The notes: generated by a model from the sequence alone, not told the origin. Shown: positions 18,207 through 26,435, numbered from the stretch's first letter. The stretch is 64,000 bases of DNA from Scybalosoma faecavium (GCA_018716135.1 DVKG01000006.1:1-64000), one strand, 5' to 3'. Made by a program: numbers and translations.

Positions 18207-18773
18207 ATGCCCAGAAACAAATTTCAAAGAAGTATTTTCGCTCTAATGACAGTCTTTGTAACTGTACATGCCTATGTATTTTACAGCCTCTATGTTGTAA
18301 ACGGAAACACACTTATGTCTCTGAACAACGCTGCCGGCGTACTGGAAGCCATCAGAATACAGGGAGGCGTCTATATGTTCGGAACATATATGCCGATATG
18401 GGCCGTAATAATTATAGAGTTCTTTTTCGCGTATACTCTCGAGATGATTGTCGGAAGTCCTTGTTCTTTCAAACTTACCTGCAGAGTATTCCGTCCTGAA
18501 GAAACTCATCCCGTACTGTTTGAAACTGCAATCATCTGCTCTACCGTCGCTTTAATGTGCCCTGCTATGAGCCTTATCGCTTCTGTAATATACTACCCTT
18601 ATTACAGTGATTTTAACATACTCACATTGGCAGCAAACTGGGTAAAGCTGGTATGTTTCAACTTTCCATTCGCATTTTTCACTCAGTTGTTTTTTATTCA
18701 GCCTCTGATAAGAAAAAGCTTTAAATTTATTTTCCGTAAAGATATAGAAAATAGAAAAGAAGCAGCCTTTTAA
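18207..18773 (+). CDS. DUF2798-like membrane protein
   Basis: A 188-residue integral membrane protein with four predicted helices in two similar pairs (about 10-30, 58-82, 98-122 and 140-170). The N-terminal pattern MPRNKFQRSIFALMTVFVTVHAYVFY resembles DUF2798 proteins in which the unit occurs once or twice (key residues K-F-Q-x-x-[IV]-F and H-x-Y). Function is unknown. It starts behind GAAGGAG and stands alone between two hairpins. Confidence 0.7.
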   Translation: MPRNKFQRSIFALMTVFVTVHAYVFYSLYVVNGNTLMSLNNAAGVLEAIRIQGGVYMFGTYMPIWAVIIIEFFFAYTLEMIVGSPCSFKLTCRVFRPEETHPVLFETAIICSTVALMCPAMSLIASVIYYPYYSDFNILTLAANWVKLVCFNFPFAFFTQLFFIQPLIRKSFKFIFRKDIENRKEAAF

Positions 18774-18791
18774 ACCGCTGCACCAATCAAA

Positions 18792-18826
18792 TGAGCGCCC
18801 CGCTGCTTTCGGCTATGAGGCGCTCA
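18792..18826. terminator. Bidirectional hairpin between the membrane protein and the alcohol dehydrogenase
   Basis: TGAGCGCC (18792-18799) and GGCGCTCA (18819-18826) form an 8-bp stem. Two convergent genes end at either side, so it probably terminates both. Confidence 0.65.
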
Positions 18827-18844
18827 CTTTGTATGCTTTTAATT

Positions 18845-18878
18845 ATACAATTTTATCAATTCATACAATTTTATCAAT
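18845..18878. repeat. 16-bp direct repeat at the 3' end of the alcohol dehydrogenase gene
   Basis: ATACAATTTTATCAAT occurs at 18845-18860 and again at 18863-18878 with an 18-base period. The second copy includes the stop codon of the gene. It is probably replication slippage. Confidence 0.8.
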
Positions 18879-20037
18879 CAGCAAAACTCTCCTCGAGCAT
18901 TCTGCGTGCAGCTTCTTCCGTGACGGGTATGGGAGTCAGCGGCGCAAAGCACTCTGCCGCTACAGCAGGAGCGAGCGTCAGCGCTTCTTCTTTAGATACG
19001 CCGTACTCCTTCAAAGGTTTAAGCCCCACCACGACGTCGCGGAAATTTACGTAAGCATCGCATGTTTTTTCTGTTATCTGCTCTAATGTCTCGTTACCGT
19101 CAAATTTCAAGCCAAGAATCTCGCCTATTTTTTTAATTTTCTCAGGCACAGCAGGAGCTATAAAACGCATAGATGCGGGGCATGTGTAAGCGCAGGCTGC
19201 GCCATGAGGGATGTGGAAATGCGCGCCTATGACATGAGCTAAAGAGTGACCTACATGAGCGCAGCAATTAGCCAGCATCCAGCCTCCGAGAGAAGCCGCC
19301 GTCAGCATTTTCTCTCTGACTTTTACATTCGAACCGTCTTCGACCGCTTTCGGAAGGTATTCTACAACATCCTGCATAACTTTTTCGCAGAGCGTATCCA
19401 CAATCGGGCTTGCAAGCACTGTAGTATATGCCTCCATAGCATGGGAGAATACATCCAGACCCGTCATCGCTGTGAGCGATTTCGGCATGCCGACTGTCAG
19501 TTCGGGATCCAGAATTACATATTCGCTCATAGCATTGTATCCTACTATCGGCACCTTCTCGCCCGTTTCAGAATTAGAAATTATTATTCCATTAGAGAGT
19601 TCAGAGCCTGTCCCCGACGTTGTTGGGACAGATATGAGACCGGGACAATGACACATCTGTGCCTCCGGCTTAGCATAGTCGAGTATTCTGCCGGGGTTGA
19701 ATCTCAGTACTGTCACGCCTTTCGCAGTATCTGTCGTTGAGCCGCCGCCGATAGATATTACACAATCGCAATCATTGCTCTTGCATATTTCAGCCGCTGC
19801 CTCTACAACTACATCCGGCGGTTCGGGTTGAGCCTCGCCGAACTCTACCACATCCAAATCCGCCGCTTTAAGCAGCGCGATGATTCTATCTGATATACCG
19901 GCGTTTTTTATTCCTGCATCGTAAATAACGAAAGGTTTTTTATAGCCTGCCTCTGTGACCATCTGACCTATGTCAGCGATGCTTCCTGCTCCGGAAAGTA
20001 CCTTTGATTTCTGTTCGAGTGCAAAATTAAGTGGCAT
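18874..20037 (-). CDS. Iron-containing alcohol dehydrogenase
   Basis: NAD(P)-dependent group III alcohol dehydrogenase that reduces aldehydes to alcohols in fermentation. The nucleotide site is GGGSTTDTAKG (about residue 97). The Fe ligands are visible as D and H in TGLDVFSHAMEA and the two His in GHSLAHVIGAHFHIPHG. At 387 residues it has normal length. It follows the aldehyde dehydrogenase by 99 bases containing a triplicated 13-bp repeat. Together the two can interconvert acid, aldehyde and alcohol. Substrate cannot be told from sequence. Confidence 0.92.
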   Translation of the reverse strand: MPLNFALEQKSKVLSGAGSIADIGQMVTEAGYKKPFVIYDAGIKNAGISDRIIALLKAADLDVVEFGEAQPEPPDVVVEAAAEICKSNDCDCVISIGGGSTTDTAKGVTVLRFNPGRILDYAKPEAQMCHCPGLISVPTTSGTGSELSNGIIISNSETGEKVPIVGYNAMSEYVILDPELTVGMPKSLTAMTGLDVFSHAMEAYTTVLASPIVDTLCEKVMQDVVEYLPKAVEDGSNVKVREKMLTAASLGGWMLANCCAHVGHSLAHVIGAHFHIPHGAACAYTCPASMRFIAPAVPEKIKKIGEILGLKFDGNETLEQITEKTCDAYVNFRDVVVGLKPLKEYGVSKEEALTLAPAVAAECFAPLTPIPVTEEAARRMLEESFAD

Positions 20038-20080
20038 CTTGTTTTAATCTCCTTCTGTTCTATTAACTTATCTATTTCTT

Positions 20081-20119
20081 ATTCTTTTCTTAAATTCTTT
20101 TCTTAAATTCTTTTCTTAA
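20081..20119. repeat. Three tandem 13-bp repeats
   Basis: ATTCTTTTCTTAA is repeated exactly three times between the two dehydrogenase genes (20081-20093, 20094-20106, 20107-20119). On the mRNA it gives a purine-rich unstructured spacer before the ribosome site of the downstream gene. Confidence 0.9.
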
Positions 20120-20136
20120 AATTGTCGTGAATATTA

Positions 20137-21612
20137 CTAGTCCTGCGGATAAAATCCCAGAGGGCACTCCAGCGTGCTGATCTCAATAGCCTTTACCTGA
20201 CGATAGTGATCGAGAGCACACTTGTTTATTTCACGTCCATAGCCAGATTCTTTCATACCGCCGAAGGCTATGCCCGCGGGGACATTCGAGCAGGAGTTAA
20301 TCCATACGCGGCCGGATTCTACAGCCTGTGCAACTCTCAAAGCCTTGTTTATATCCTGAGTCCAAACCGCTCCTGCCAAACCGAATCTGCTGTCGTTAGC
20401 CATTGCGATAACTTCTTCTTCTGTTTTGAACTTAATAACAACGCCCACCGGCCCAAATATTTCTTCCTGAGCTATGCGCATATCGTTAGTGCCTTCGAGC
20501 AGAGTCGGCTCGATAAAGAAGCCATTCGCGCAGTCTCCTTCTGTATAGCGTTTTCCGCCTACCGCTACCTTCGCTCCCTCTTCCTTCCCTATCTCTATAT
20601 ATCTGAGAACCTTTTCCATCTGTTTTTCGTTTACAATCGCGCCGAGCTGAGTGTTCATATCAGATGTGTCGCCTATATTTATCTTCTTGAACGCTTTTAC
20701 CGCAGCCTCCATAAATTTATCGTATATGCCCTCCTGTACGAATATACGAGATCCCGCGGCGCAAACCTCGCCCTGGTTGAAAAGAATGCCGAGCTGCAAT
20801 CCGTCTATGGCTTTTTCAAAATTACAATCATCAAAGAAGATATTAGGGCTCTTTCCGCCAAGCTCGAGAGTGGCAGGGATAAGACGTTTTCCCGCCGCTT
20901 CGGATACTTTGTAGCCTACCGAAGTAGAACCTGTGAAACTCAGCTTTTTTATGCCGGGGTGATCAAGTATATACTGGCCTGCCTTATCGCCCGAGCCTGT
21001 TATCACATTAAATACGCCCGCCGGGAGTACGTCCGACAAAAGATCCGCCAACACCAGAGCGGTTACAGATGTGCTGGATGAGGGCTTAAAAACGACGCAG
21101 TTTCCTGCTGCGAGAGCGGGAGCTAATTTCCATGATCCTATCATCAGCGGGAAATTCCACGGTACTATCTGACCTACAACGCCGATAGGCTCATGAACCA
21201 TAAGCGCCATAGTCGTCGCGTCCACTTTTGTGACCGCGCCTTCTTCACCGCGGATGAGACCTGCATAGTAGCGGAACTGATCTGCCGTAGTAGGTATATC
21301 AATTATTACAGCCTCGCGTATAGGCTTGCCTACATCCGCAGATTCCAGACCTGCCAGCATCTCTGCATTTGCATCTATTACATCTGCAATTTTGTTGAGC
21401 ACTGCCGCACGCTCTGCATTCGTCTTTGCCTTCCAATCGGGGAAAGCCTTCCACGCCGCTTCTACAGCCGCATTCACGTCGGCTTCGGACGCCTCGGAGC
21501 ATATTGTAATAAGCTCGCCGTTAGCAGGGTTGCGCGCCTCGAATGTCTCGCCGGACGACGCCTTTTTCCACTCGCCGCCTATAAACAGTCCGTACTCTTT
21601 TTTCAATTCCAT
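20137..21612 (-). CDS. Aldehyde dehydrogenase
   Basis: NAD(P)-dependent oxidation of an aldehyde to the acid. The 491-residue product has the family length. Catalytic Cys lies in FNQGEVCAAGSR, the general-base Glu in ATLELGGKSPN, and the cofactor loop in FTGSTSVG. The open frame continues 44 codons upstream through a terminator hairpin, but ATG 21612 has AAGGAGAG nine bases before it and starts a normal ALDH. No promoter is visible between the second micro-ORF terminator and this gene. Expression therefore likely depends on read-through from the leader described below. Resembles the betaine/aromatic/phenylacetaldehyde-type enzymes; substrate unknown. Confidence 0.93.
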   Translation of the reverse strand: MELKKEYGLFIGGEWKKASSGETFEARNPANGELITICSEASEADVNAAVEAAWKAFPDWKAKTNAERAAVLNKIADVIDANAEMLAGLESADVGKPIREAVIIDIPTTADQFRYYAGLIRGEEGAVTKVDATTMALMVHEPIGVVGQIVPWNFPLMIGSWKLAPALAAGNCVVFKPSSSTSVTALVLADLLSDVLPAGVFNVITGSGDKAGQYILDHPGIKKLSFTGSTSVGYKVSEAAGKRLIPATLELGGKSPNIFFDDCNFEKAIDGLQLGILFNQGEVCAAGSRIFVQEGIYDKFMEAAVKAFKKINIGDTSDMNTQLGAIVNEKQMEKVLRYIEIGKEEGAKVAVGGKRYTEGDCANGFFIEPTLLEGTNDMRIAQEEIFGPVGVVIKFKTEEEVIAMANDSRFGLAGAVWTQDINKALRVAQAVESGRVWINSCSNVPAGIAFGGMKESGYGREINKCALDHYRQVKAIEISTLECPLGFYPQD

Positions 21613-21660
21613 TTTGTTGAACTCTCCTTTATTGTCTATTGTCTTTTTAGTAATGTTATA

Positions 21661-21695
21661 AAATAAAAGAGCCGACGACATTTTGCCATCAGCTC
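21661..21695 (-). terminator. Intrinsic terminator after micro-ORF 2, directly before the aldehyde dehydrogenase
   Basis: GAGCTGATGGCA (21695-21684) pairs over 12 positions, with G-U pairs, to TGTCGTCGGCTC (21680-21669), then TTTTATTT. It stands 48 bases before the ALDH start codon and in its path of transcription. Confidence 0.8.
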
Positions 21696-21719
21696 CAAAA
21701 TTTCTGAACAATTCCGGTA

Positions 21720-21803
21720 TCATGACAAATCGCCGCAAACACAATTAAGCCCGCAGTAGTAGTAGCGAGCGTAGTAATATGTGTTAGAGCGATAGTTAAT
21801 CAT
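21720..21803 (-). CDS. Micro-ORF 2: 27-residue Tyr/Cys-rich peptide
   Basis: Translates to a peptide starting MINYRSN, then TYYYARYYY, then CGLNCVCGDLS. A GGAGG site lies nine bases before the ATG. It is followed by a hairpin terminator. A paralogue of equal length lies 100 bases upstream. Six of the ten bases-level differences in the first 16 codons are silent changes in Asn, Tyr or Ala codons, which argues that the peptide sequence itself is kept. No signal peptide and no hydrophobic helix are present. Function unknown: leader peptide for attenuation, a metal- or cofactor-binding peptide, or a precursor of a modified peptide are all possible. Confidence 0.6.
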   Translation of the reverse strand: MINYRSNTYYYARYYYCGLNCVCGDLS

Positions 21804-21845
21804 TTTTATTATCCTCCGCTTTTCAAGCATTCAGTCTATAAAAAA

Positions 21846-21879
21846 CAAAAAAGAGCCGACGGCACATTGCCATCAGCTC
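21846..21879 (-). terminator. Intrinsic terminator after micro-ORF 1
   Basis: GAGCTGATGGCA (21879-21868) pairs with TGCCGTCGGCTC (21864-21853) across 12 positions with a three-base loop, then six T. It is nearly identical to the terminator after micro-ORF 2. Confidence 0.85.
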
Positions 21880-21903
21880 CAAAATCTCTAAACAATTCCG
21901 GTA

Positions 21904-21987
21904 TCATGACAAATCGCCGCAAACACAATTAAGCCCGCAATAATAATAGCCGGCGTAATAATATGCGTTTGCACAGTAATTTGTCAT
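21904..21987 (-). CDS. Micro-ORF 1: 27-residue Tyr/Cys-rich peptide
   Basis: Translates to a peptide starting MTNYCAN, then AYYYAGYYY, then CGLNCVCGDLS, with four Cys and seven Tyr in 27 residues. An AGGAGG site lies ten bases before the ATG, and a consensus promoter lies 36 bases upstream. The stop codon overlaps an ATG (ATGA). The last eleven codons and 16 bases beyond the coding part are identical to the second copy. Too short for standard gene callers. I do not recognise the family. Confidence 0.65.
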   Translation of the reverse strand: MTNYCANAYYYAGYYYCGLNCVCGDLS

Positions 21988-22022
21988 ATCAAACAATCCT
22001 CCTGAGCCTTCACTCTTTTAAC

Positions 22023-22051
22023 ATGATAATATACTCCACTTGTTTTGTCAA
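22023..22051 (-). promoter_or_regulatory. Promoter of the micro-ORF leader and the ALDH/ADH genes
   Basis: Minus-strand TTGACA (22051-22046), 17-base spacer, TATCAT (22028-22023). It is the only consensus promoter seen upstream of the two dehydrogenases. Confidence 0.75.
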
Positions 22052-22086
22052 GCATTTATGTCGAAAAATATCGAATTTCATTCTAA

Positions 22087-23241
22087 CTAATTTTCACCTT
22101 CGAGTATATTTCTCAATTCTGTATAATCTGCATCTGAAGCAAAAAGCTCCTCGCTGTCCATATCTTCCGCCTTTTTTAGATATTCGTCAAAATCATCCGA
22201 CGTTATAAGCTCTCCTGAGAGCGTTATCTCCGTGCCATACGGAACCTGCGCATTATTCGCCAACATTCCGGCGGCATAGCAGGCCGCCTTGCCCAAGGAA
22301 TTCTCATCGACCGTCAGCTGCGCGATAAGCCGACCTTCTGTTCCGCGTATATCTAAACCAAAAGCAGAAAACTTGACTGATGTTTCCTCGTCAAATTGCT
22401 TCAGCACACCAGCTGACGCACCCGTAAGCATTACTTTCGGCATTGCGTTTTGAGATGCCGCACGCCTCAAAAGCTTCGGCGCACGCGCGGTGGCGCAGAC
22501 TATAACCTCCGGATTCGCAGTCATTACAGCATCAAGCTGGGTCATATACTCATCGTCCTCGTAATAAGCTCCATAAACATTTGCCTGTGGATAATACTTC
22601 CTGACGGCAGATCTCGAGTTTTCATCCAGCGCATCTCCGGCATTTGCAGATATTATACCTATATTCGACGCAGTTGTTTCCTGCGCGGCAGCAGACATAA
22701 GCACATCCATATCATAGCCTACTGATTTTATATTTAAATCAAAACCTTCGTCCGTAGGAGCATTTACCGCAACAACTTTTGTACCGGCTTCCTGCGCCAG
22801 ATGTGATATAGTCTCAAATGTCAGCTTATTCACTCCGCTTGTAACTATAACATTGCAGCCTTTATTCAGCATACTGCGAACGTCCTGCACCTGCTGTGTT
22901 TTTGTGCCTGCATCTGAGTATACGAGATAGCTGTCTAGTTTGCCGCTTTCAACAAGAGACTGCGCAAACGAACCAAAGCCATCCGCCACGCCATCCTTAC
23001 CTTCAGACACAAAGCCTATCATACATCCGCTTTCTTGAATGTCGCTGCCTGAGCTTATGCCTCCGCGCACCTCCGCAGCAGCGGCAATGGGCGTGTTTTC
23101 CTGCTTAGGTTCCGCACCGGAGTGCAGCAGAATAATTAATAATGCTGCGGCGGCGATAAGAACCACTCCGGCCGCCAATATACGCCAATCTACCCTGCTT
23201 ATAACAGTTCTGAATGCACTTCTCCTGCGTCTGCGCCGCAT
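22087..23241 (-). CDS. Membrane-anchored periplasmic-binding-protein-like protein
   Basis: A 384-residue protein with a strongly basic start (MRRRRRRS), one membrane helix (about 20-42) and no lipobox, followed by a sugar-binding-protein fold of the Peripla_BP_4 type. The CMIGFVSEGKDGVADGFGSF opening, a SGVNKLTFETI segment and MLTGASAG near the hinge fit that fold. Solute-binding proteins usually sit with an ABC permease and are lipoproteins; this one follows rodA in the cell-division block and has neither. It may sense a sugar or muropeptide for the cell-wall machinery, but that is only context. Confidence 0.7.
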   Translation of the reverse strand: MRRRRRRSAFRTVISRVDWRILAAGVVLIAAAALLIILLHSGAEPKQENTPIAAAAEVRGGISSGSDIQESGCMIGFVSEGKDGVADGFGSFAQSLVESGKLDSYLVYSDAGTKTQQVQDVRSMLNKGCNVIVTSGVNKLTFETISHLAQEAGTKVVAVNAPTDEGFDLNIKSVGYDMDVLMSAAAQETTASNIGIISANAGDALDENSRSAVRKYYPQANVYGAYYEDDEYMTQLDAVMTANPEVIVCATARAPKLLRRAASQNAMPKVMLTGASAGVLKQFDEETSVKFSAFGLDIRGTEGRLIAQLTVDENSLGKAACYAAGMLANNAQVPYGTEITLSGELITSDDFDEYLKKAEDMDSEELFASDADYTELRNILEGEN

Positions 23242-23253
23242 ATTTCCCTCCGT

Positions 23254-24429
23254 TTACGTTTTGGCAAGCATGTGCCGCCCTCGTCGAGTATAAACACTCA
23301 GCACTAATCCTATAGCCATCATATTAGTAAGCATACTTGAGCCGCCATAGCTGAACAACGGCAGCGGAATACCCGTTATAGGCATTATTCCAATGTTCAT
23401 GCCAATATTTTCGAATATGTGCATCAGAAACATGCACGCCACTCCTGCTACGACAAACGCTCCGAACTCATCTTTTGCATTCATTGATATAAAAATCAGA
23501 CGCAAAAGCAAAGCCGCATACAGCAATATGAGCACTATCCCACCTATAAGACCTAATGCCTCTGTGTTGGATGAAAAAATAAAGTCTGTATGATCTTCAG
23601 GTAAATAACTTGTCTGCGTTAGAAGATCCGTCGAGAACAGCCCTTTGCCCGTCAATCCTCCGGACGATTCGACAACGCGGGCATGAGTAGCATGATAAAG
23701 CTCGTCGCTGTATTCACTCGGATTGAAAAAAGACAGGAATCTGTTGCGCTGCCACGGCTCCATCAGCAGCCAAAGTATAGGCAGGCACGCTCCTACCCCC
23801 ACTCCGAGTATTCCCATTACTTTCAAGCTCGTCTTGGCCATAAACATCATGCCGACAAGCACAAATATGAATACCAAAGCGGTACCCCAGTCCGGCTGAG
23901 CCATAATCAACGCAACCGGAATCGCGGCTCTCCACAGTATCGGCAAAAGATCTTTTATCGTAGATATACCTGTGTCTTGATTCTCTGTCCTTTGGGCGAA
24001 CTCCTTTGCCAAAACTACTATAAGAATGAGCTTGCAGAACTCCGCCGGCTGGATTGAAATTGAACTTGTAATCGAAATCCAACCGGATACGCCTCGAACC
24101 TCCGGCATAAACAATACCCCGACGAGAACCGCAACCATTATCCAATACAAAATATTCGTAAAATCGCGTAAATTGTTATAATCTATGCGCACTAAGAGTA
24201 CGCACAGCACCGCTCCTATGGCAAAAAACGCAAGCTGCATTCCTGCATATTTCCAATCTATGGAGGCTATGAAGCTTCCTAATGTCATGGATTCGCTATC
24301 ATACCCGGGCGACGTCGCACTCAGTATAGCTATAACTCCGTACAGTACTATAATCACCACAAGTGCGATAAGCAGCCAATCCATCTCCCGCAGCAGTCTG
24401 CTTTTTGTACTTCTTTCTCTTCTACCCAT
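23254..24429 (-). CDS. rodA: RodA/FtsW-type peptidoglycan glycosyltransferase
   Basis: SEDS-family polymerase that links lipid II into glycan strands, working with a class B PBP. The 391-residue protein has about ten membrane helices. The catalytic-region Asp of the SEDS family lies in the loop near EDHTDFIFSS, and the C-terminal signature GIPLPLFSYGGSS is complete. It follows minE in the same operon, the Clostridia arrangement for rodA. The PBP2 partner is encoded in the divergent operon at 27864. Confidence 0.92.
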   Translation of the reverse strand: MGRRERSTKSRLLREMDWLLIALVVIIVLYGVIAILSATSPGYDSESMTLGSFIASIDWKYAGMQLAFFAIGAVLCVLLVRIDYNNLRDFTNILYWIMVAVLVGVLFMPEVRGVSGWISITSSISIQPAEFCKLILIVVLAKEFAQRTENQDTGISTIKDLLPILWRAAIPVALIMAQPDWGTALVFIFVLVGMMFMAKTSLKVMGILGVGVGACLPILWLLMEPWQRNRFLSFFNPSEYSDELYHATHARVVESSGGLTGKGLFSTDLLTQTSYLPEDHTDFIFSSNTEALGLIGGIVLILLYAALLLRLIFISMNAKDEFGAFVVAGVACMFLMHIFENIGMNIGIMPITGIPLPLFSYGGSSMLTNMMAIGLVLSVYTRRGRHMLAKT

Positions 24430-24485
24430 TATAAACCGTTTTCCGCTTCCTTTCTGCGTATGTTAATATCGTGTATATCCGCAAA

Positions 24486-24770
24486 TCAATACGTGTTTTT
24501 TCCTAATGTCTTTACCTTGCGAATAGGAATGTTAGCAACCAGCTCGCTGACCACCTGCTCCGTTTCGGTTGTGACTGTTTTTATATCCAACGCAAATTCA
24601 TTTTCGTCGATTTCTATATACTTTGAAATGACTTCCATAATATCCCGCTTCATCATCTCTATCATTTCGTTATTGGATTGAGTCCCGGCGCGGTCATATA
24701 TAAGCACGAGCTTGAGTCTGTCTTTTGCGATCTGGCTGCTCTTTTGTTTTCTTCTGCCGAAAAGTCCCAT
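24486..24770 (-). CDS. minE: Cell division topological specificity factor MinE
   Basis: Stimulates MinD ATPase and drives its release from the membrane. The 94-residue product has the RLKLVLIYDRAG segment (MinD-binding, about residues 18-29) and the dimerisation part with M-x-x-[DE]-I-[ML]-x-V-I-x-K-Y. The N-terminal MGLFGRRK is the membrane-targeting part. It lies 12 bases after minD. Confidence 0.93.
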   Translation of the reverse strand: MGLFGRRKQKSSQIAKDRLKLVLIYDRAGTQSNNEMIEMMKRDIMEVISKYIEIDENEFALDIKTVTTETEQVVSELVANIPIRKVKTLGKNTY

Positions 24771-24782
24771 ATTTCCTCCTTT

Positions 24783-25619
24783 TTATTTAGAGAACGCTCT
24801 TTTTAATCTGGCAAAAAAACCGAGCTTCTGCTTCATGTCCATTATCGGAACGTCTTCTCCCAAAATACGCGATACTACATTTGAATACGCCTTGCCCGCC
24901 ATGGACGCCGGAATGGTTACAGCAGGCTCGCCCAGATTACTCGATCTGAATATAAGCTCATCTTCAGGTATTACGCCTATCAAATCTATACCCAAAATTT
25001 CAAGAGTATCATCTATGGCAAGCATGTCGCCCTGAGCTACCAAATCAGGACGCATTCTGTTTATCAGCAGACGGACTTCGTCCACGTCGCTGGCTCCCAA
25101 AAGCCCGATTATCCTGTCAGCATCGCGCACAGAGCTCACCTCGGGTACAGTTACGACTATTGCAGATTTCGCACCTGCAACGGCATTTTCAAACCCCTGT
25201 TCTATCCCGGCGGGACAGTCTATTATGACATAATCAAATTCTTCGCTTAATCTTTTTATCAGATCCTGCATTTGCTCCGGATTTACAGCCATCTTATTTC
25301 TGGTCTGCGCAGCCGGCAGCAAGAACAATCCGTCATAACGCTTGTCCTTAATCAAAGCCTGCTTCATCCGGCACGTCCCTTCCACTACGTCCACGAGGTC
25401 GTATACTATTCTGTTTTCCAATCCGAGAACGACGTCCAGATTGCGCAGTCCTATATCCGTATCTACCAGAACTGTCTTTTTTCCCCTTTTTGCCAAACCT
25501 ACGCCTATGTTCGCAGTTGTTGTGGTCTTCCCCACGCCGCCTTTACCGGAAGTTATTACTATAATATTTTCCATGCCGTTTTTATTTTCCGCATTTATAT
25601 TTTCAGTGTTTGTCTCCAT
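24783..25619 (-). CDS. minD: Septum site-determining ATPase MinD
   Basis: Places the division site by membrane-bound ATP cycling with MinC and MinE. The deviant Walker A GKGGVGKTT starts near residue 23, switch I includes VDTDIGLRNLD, and Walker B DYVIIDCPAGIEQGF is complete. The C-terminal amphipathic tail MKQKLGFFARLKRAF is the membrane anchor. The first 15 residues (Glu/Asn-rich) extend slightly beyond the family start at MENIIVITSGKGG, residue 16, so a later ATG is possible. Confidence 0.95.
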   Translation of the reverse strand: METNTENINAENKNGMENIIVITSGKGGVGKTTTTANIGVGLAKRGKKTVLVDTDIGLRNLDVVLGLENRIVYDLVDVVEGTCRMKQALIKDKRYDGLFLLPAAQTRNKMAVNPEQMQDLIKRLSEEFDYVIIDCPAGIEQGFENAVAGAKSAIVVTVPEVSSVRDADRIIGLLGASDVDEVRLLINRMRPDLVAQGDMLAIDDTLEILGIDLIGVIPEDELIFRSSNLGEPAVTIPASMAGKAYSNVVSRILGEDVPIMDMKQKLGFFARLKRAFSK

Positions 25620-25651
25620 AATTTCCCTCCTGCACTTCTAAAATAACTCCG

Positions 25652-26263
25652 TTAAGAAAGCGGTGTTATAACTATATTATCTCCTATATACCTTGCCAGC
25701 TCAGGACCCTCTGTTTTTTTTCGCTCAGGCATAATAGCAATTTTATCTGCAATTCTAATCTGGTTTGATAACATTTGAGTCGCCGCTATGCACGCAGATT
25801 TGTCTCCGTTCGCTCCGGCGTGAGCCAAGCCTCTGAGCTTGCCCACTACCGCAATATTTCCTTCTGCTATAAGCTCGGCTCCGGCATTTACGTCGCCCGC
25901 GATTACTATATCTGCGCCGCTGACTATACGCTGCCCGTTTCTTACAGTCTCTGTCAAAAATACGGAACGCTTGGTTTCTGCCGCCGAAGGTCTGAGCGTA
26001 TGCCCCTGAAGCGATTCCTCAGAAGAAAAATCGTCAGAAAAAAGTACGTTTTTTATTCTAAAATTCGAATTCAGCATTTCCCGAAGATCTTGCTTTTGTT
26101 CATCGCTGAAACTTCTACCGTATATCGCAACAGGTTTGCGCACGCCGAAATAGAAGTTTCCCGCAGCGTTCAGCTTTCGGTATAACTCACGTTTTACCGC
26201 CGAATACTCTCCGTTAGATACCCAGAACTCATGCCTCCTGTTTGTACTCTTTATCGTAACCAT
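25652..26263 (-). CDS. minC: Septum site-determining protein MinC
   Basis: Inhibits FtsZ assembly away from midcell. The 203-residue product has a short N-terminal domain and the C-terminal right-handed beta helix with GDVNAGAELIAEGNIAVVG (key residues D-V-N-x-G-A-E-[LV]-x-A-x-G-[ND]-I), which binds MinD. It starts the minC-minD-minE-rodA operon. The mreC operon departs from the other side of a 262-base intergenic region. Confidence 0.93.
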   Translation of the reverse strand: MVTIKSTNRRHEFWVSNGEYSAVKRELYRKLNAAGNFYFGVRKPVAIYGRSFSDEQKQDLREMLNSNFRIKNVLFSDDFSSEESLQGHTLRPSAAETKRSVFLTETVRNGQRIVSGADIVIAGDVNAGAELIAEGNIAVVGKLRGLAHAGANGDKSACIAATQMLSNQIRIADKIAIMPERKKTEGPELARYIGDNIVITPLS

Positions 26264-26435
26264 TTTTCTCCCCCTAAGCGTTACGCTCCCGTAGAATTAC
26301 ATTATATATCACACAGCTTTTTTTTACAATGCGTTATTTCACTGCCCGCCGCTGTCTGTTCCAAACTTTTTGTAAACATCTTCCTATTGTTTTTTCTGCG
26401 ACTCCTTTTCTCTTTATTCATACACAAAATTGTGA

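Noticed and set aside
20081..20119. Tandem 13-bp repeats as a CRISPR or iteron array
   Set aside because: The units are contiguous without spacers and only three; simple slippage explains them.
21613..21744. N-terminal extension of the aldehyde dehydrogenase
   Set aside because: The in-frame extension runs through micro-ORF 2 and a terminator hairpin; the internal ATG at 21612 has a strong ribosome site and gives a normal ALDH length.
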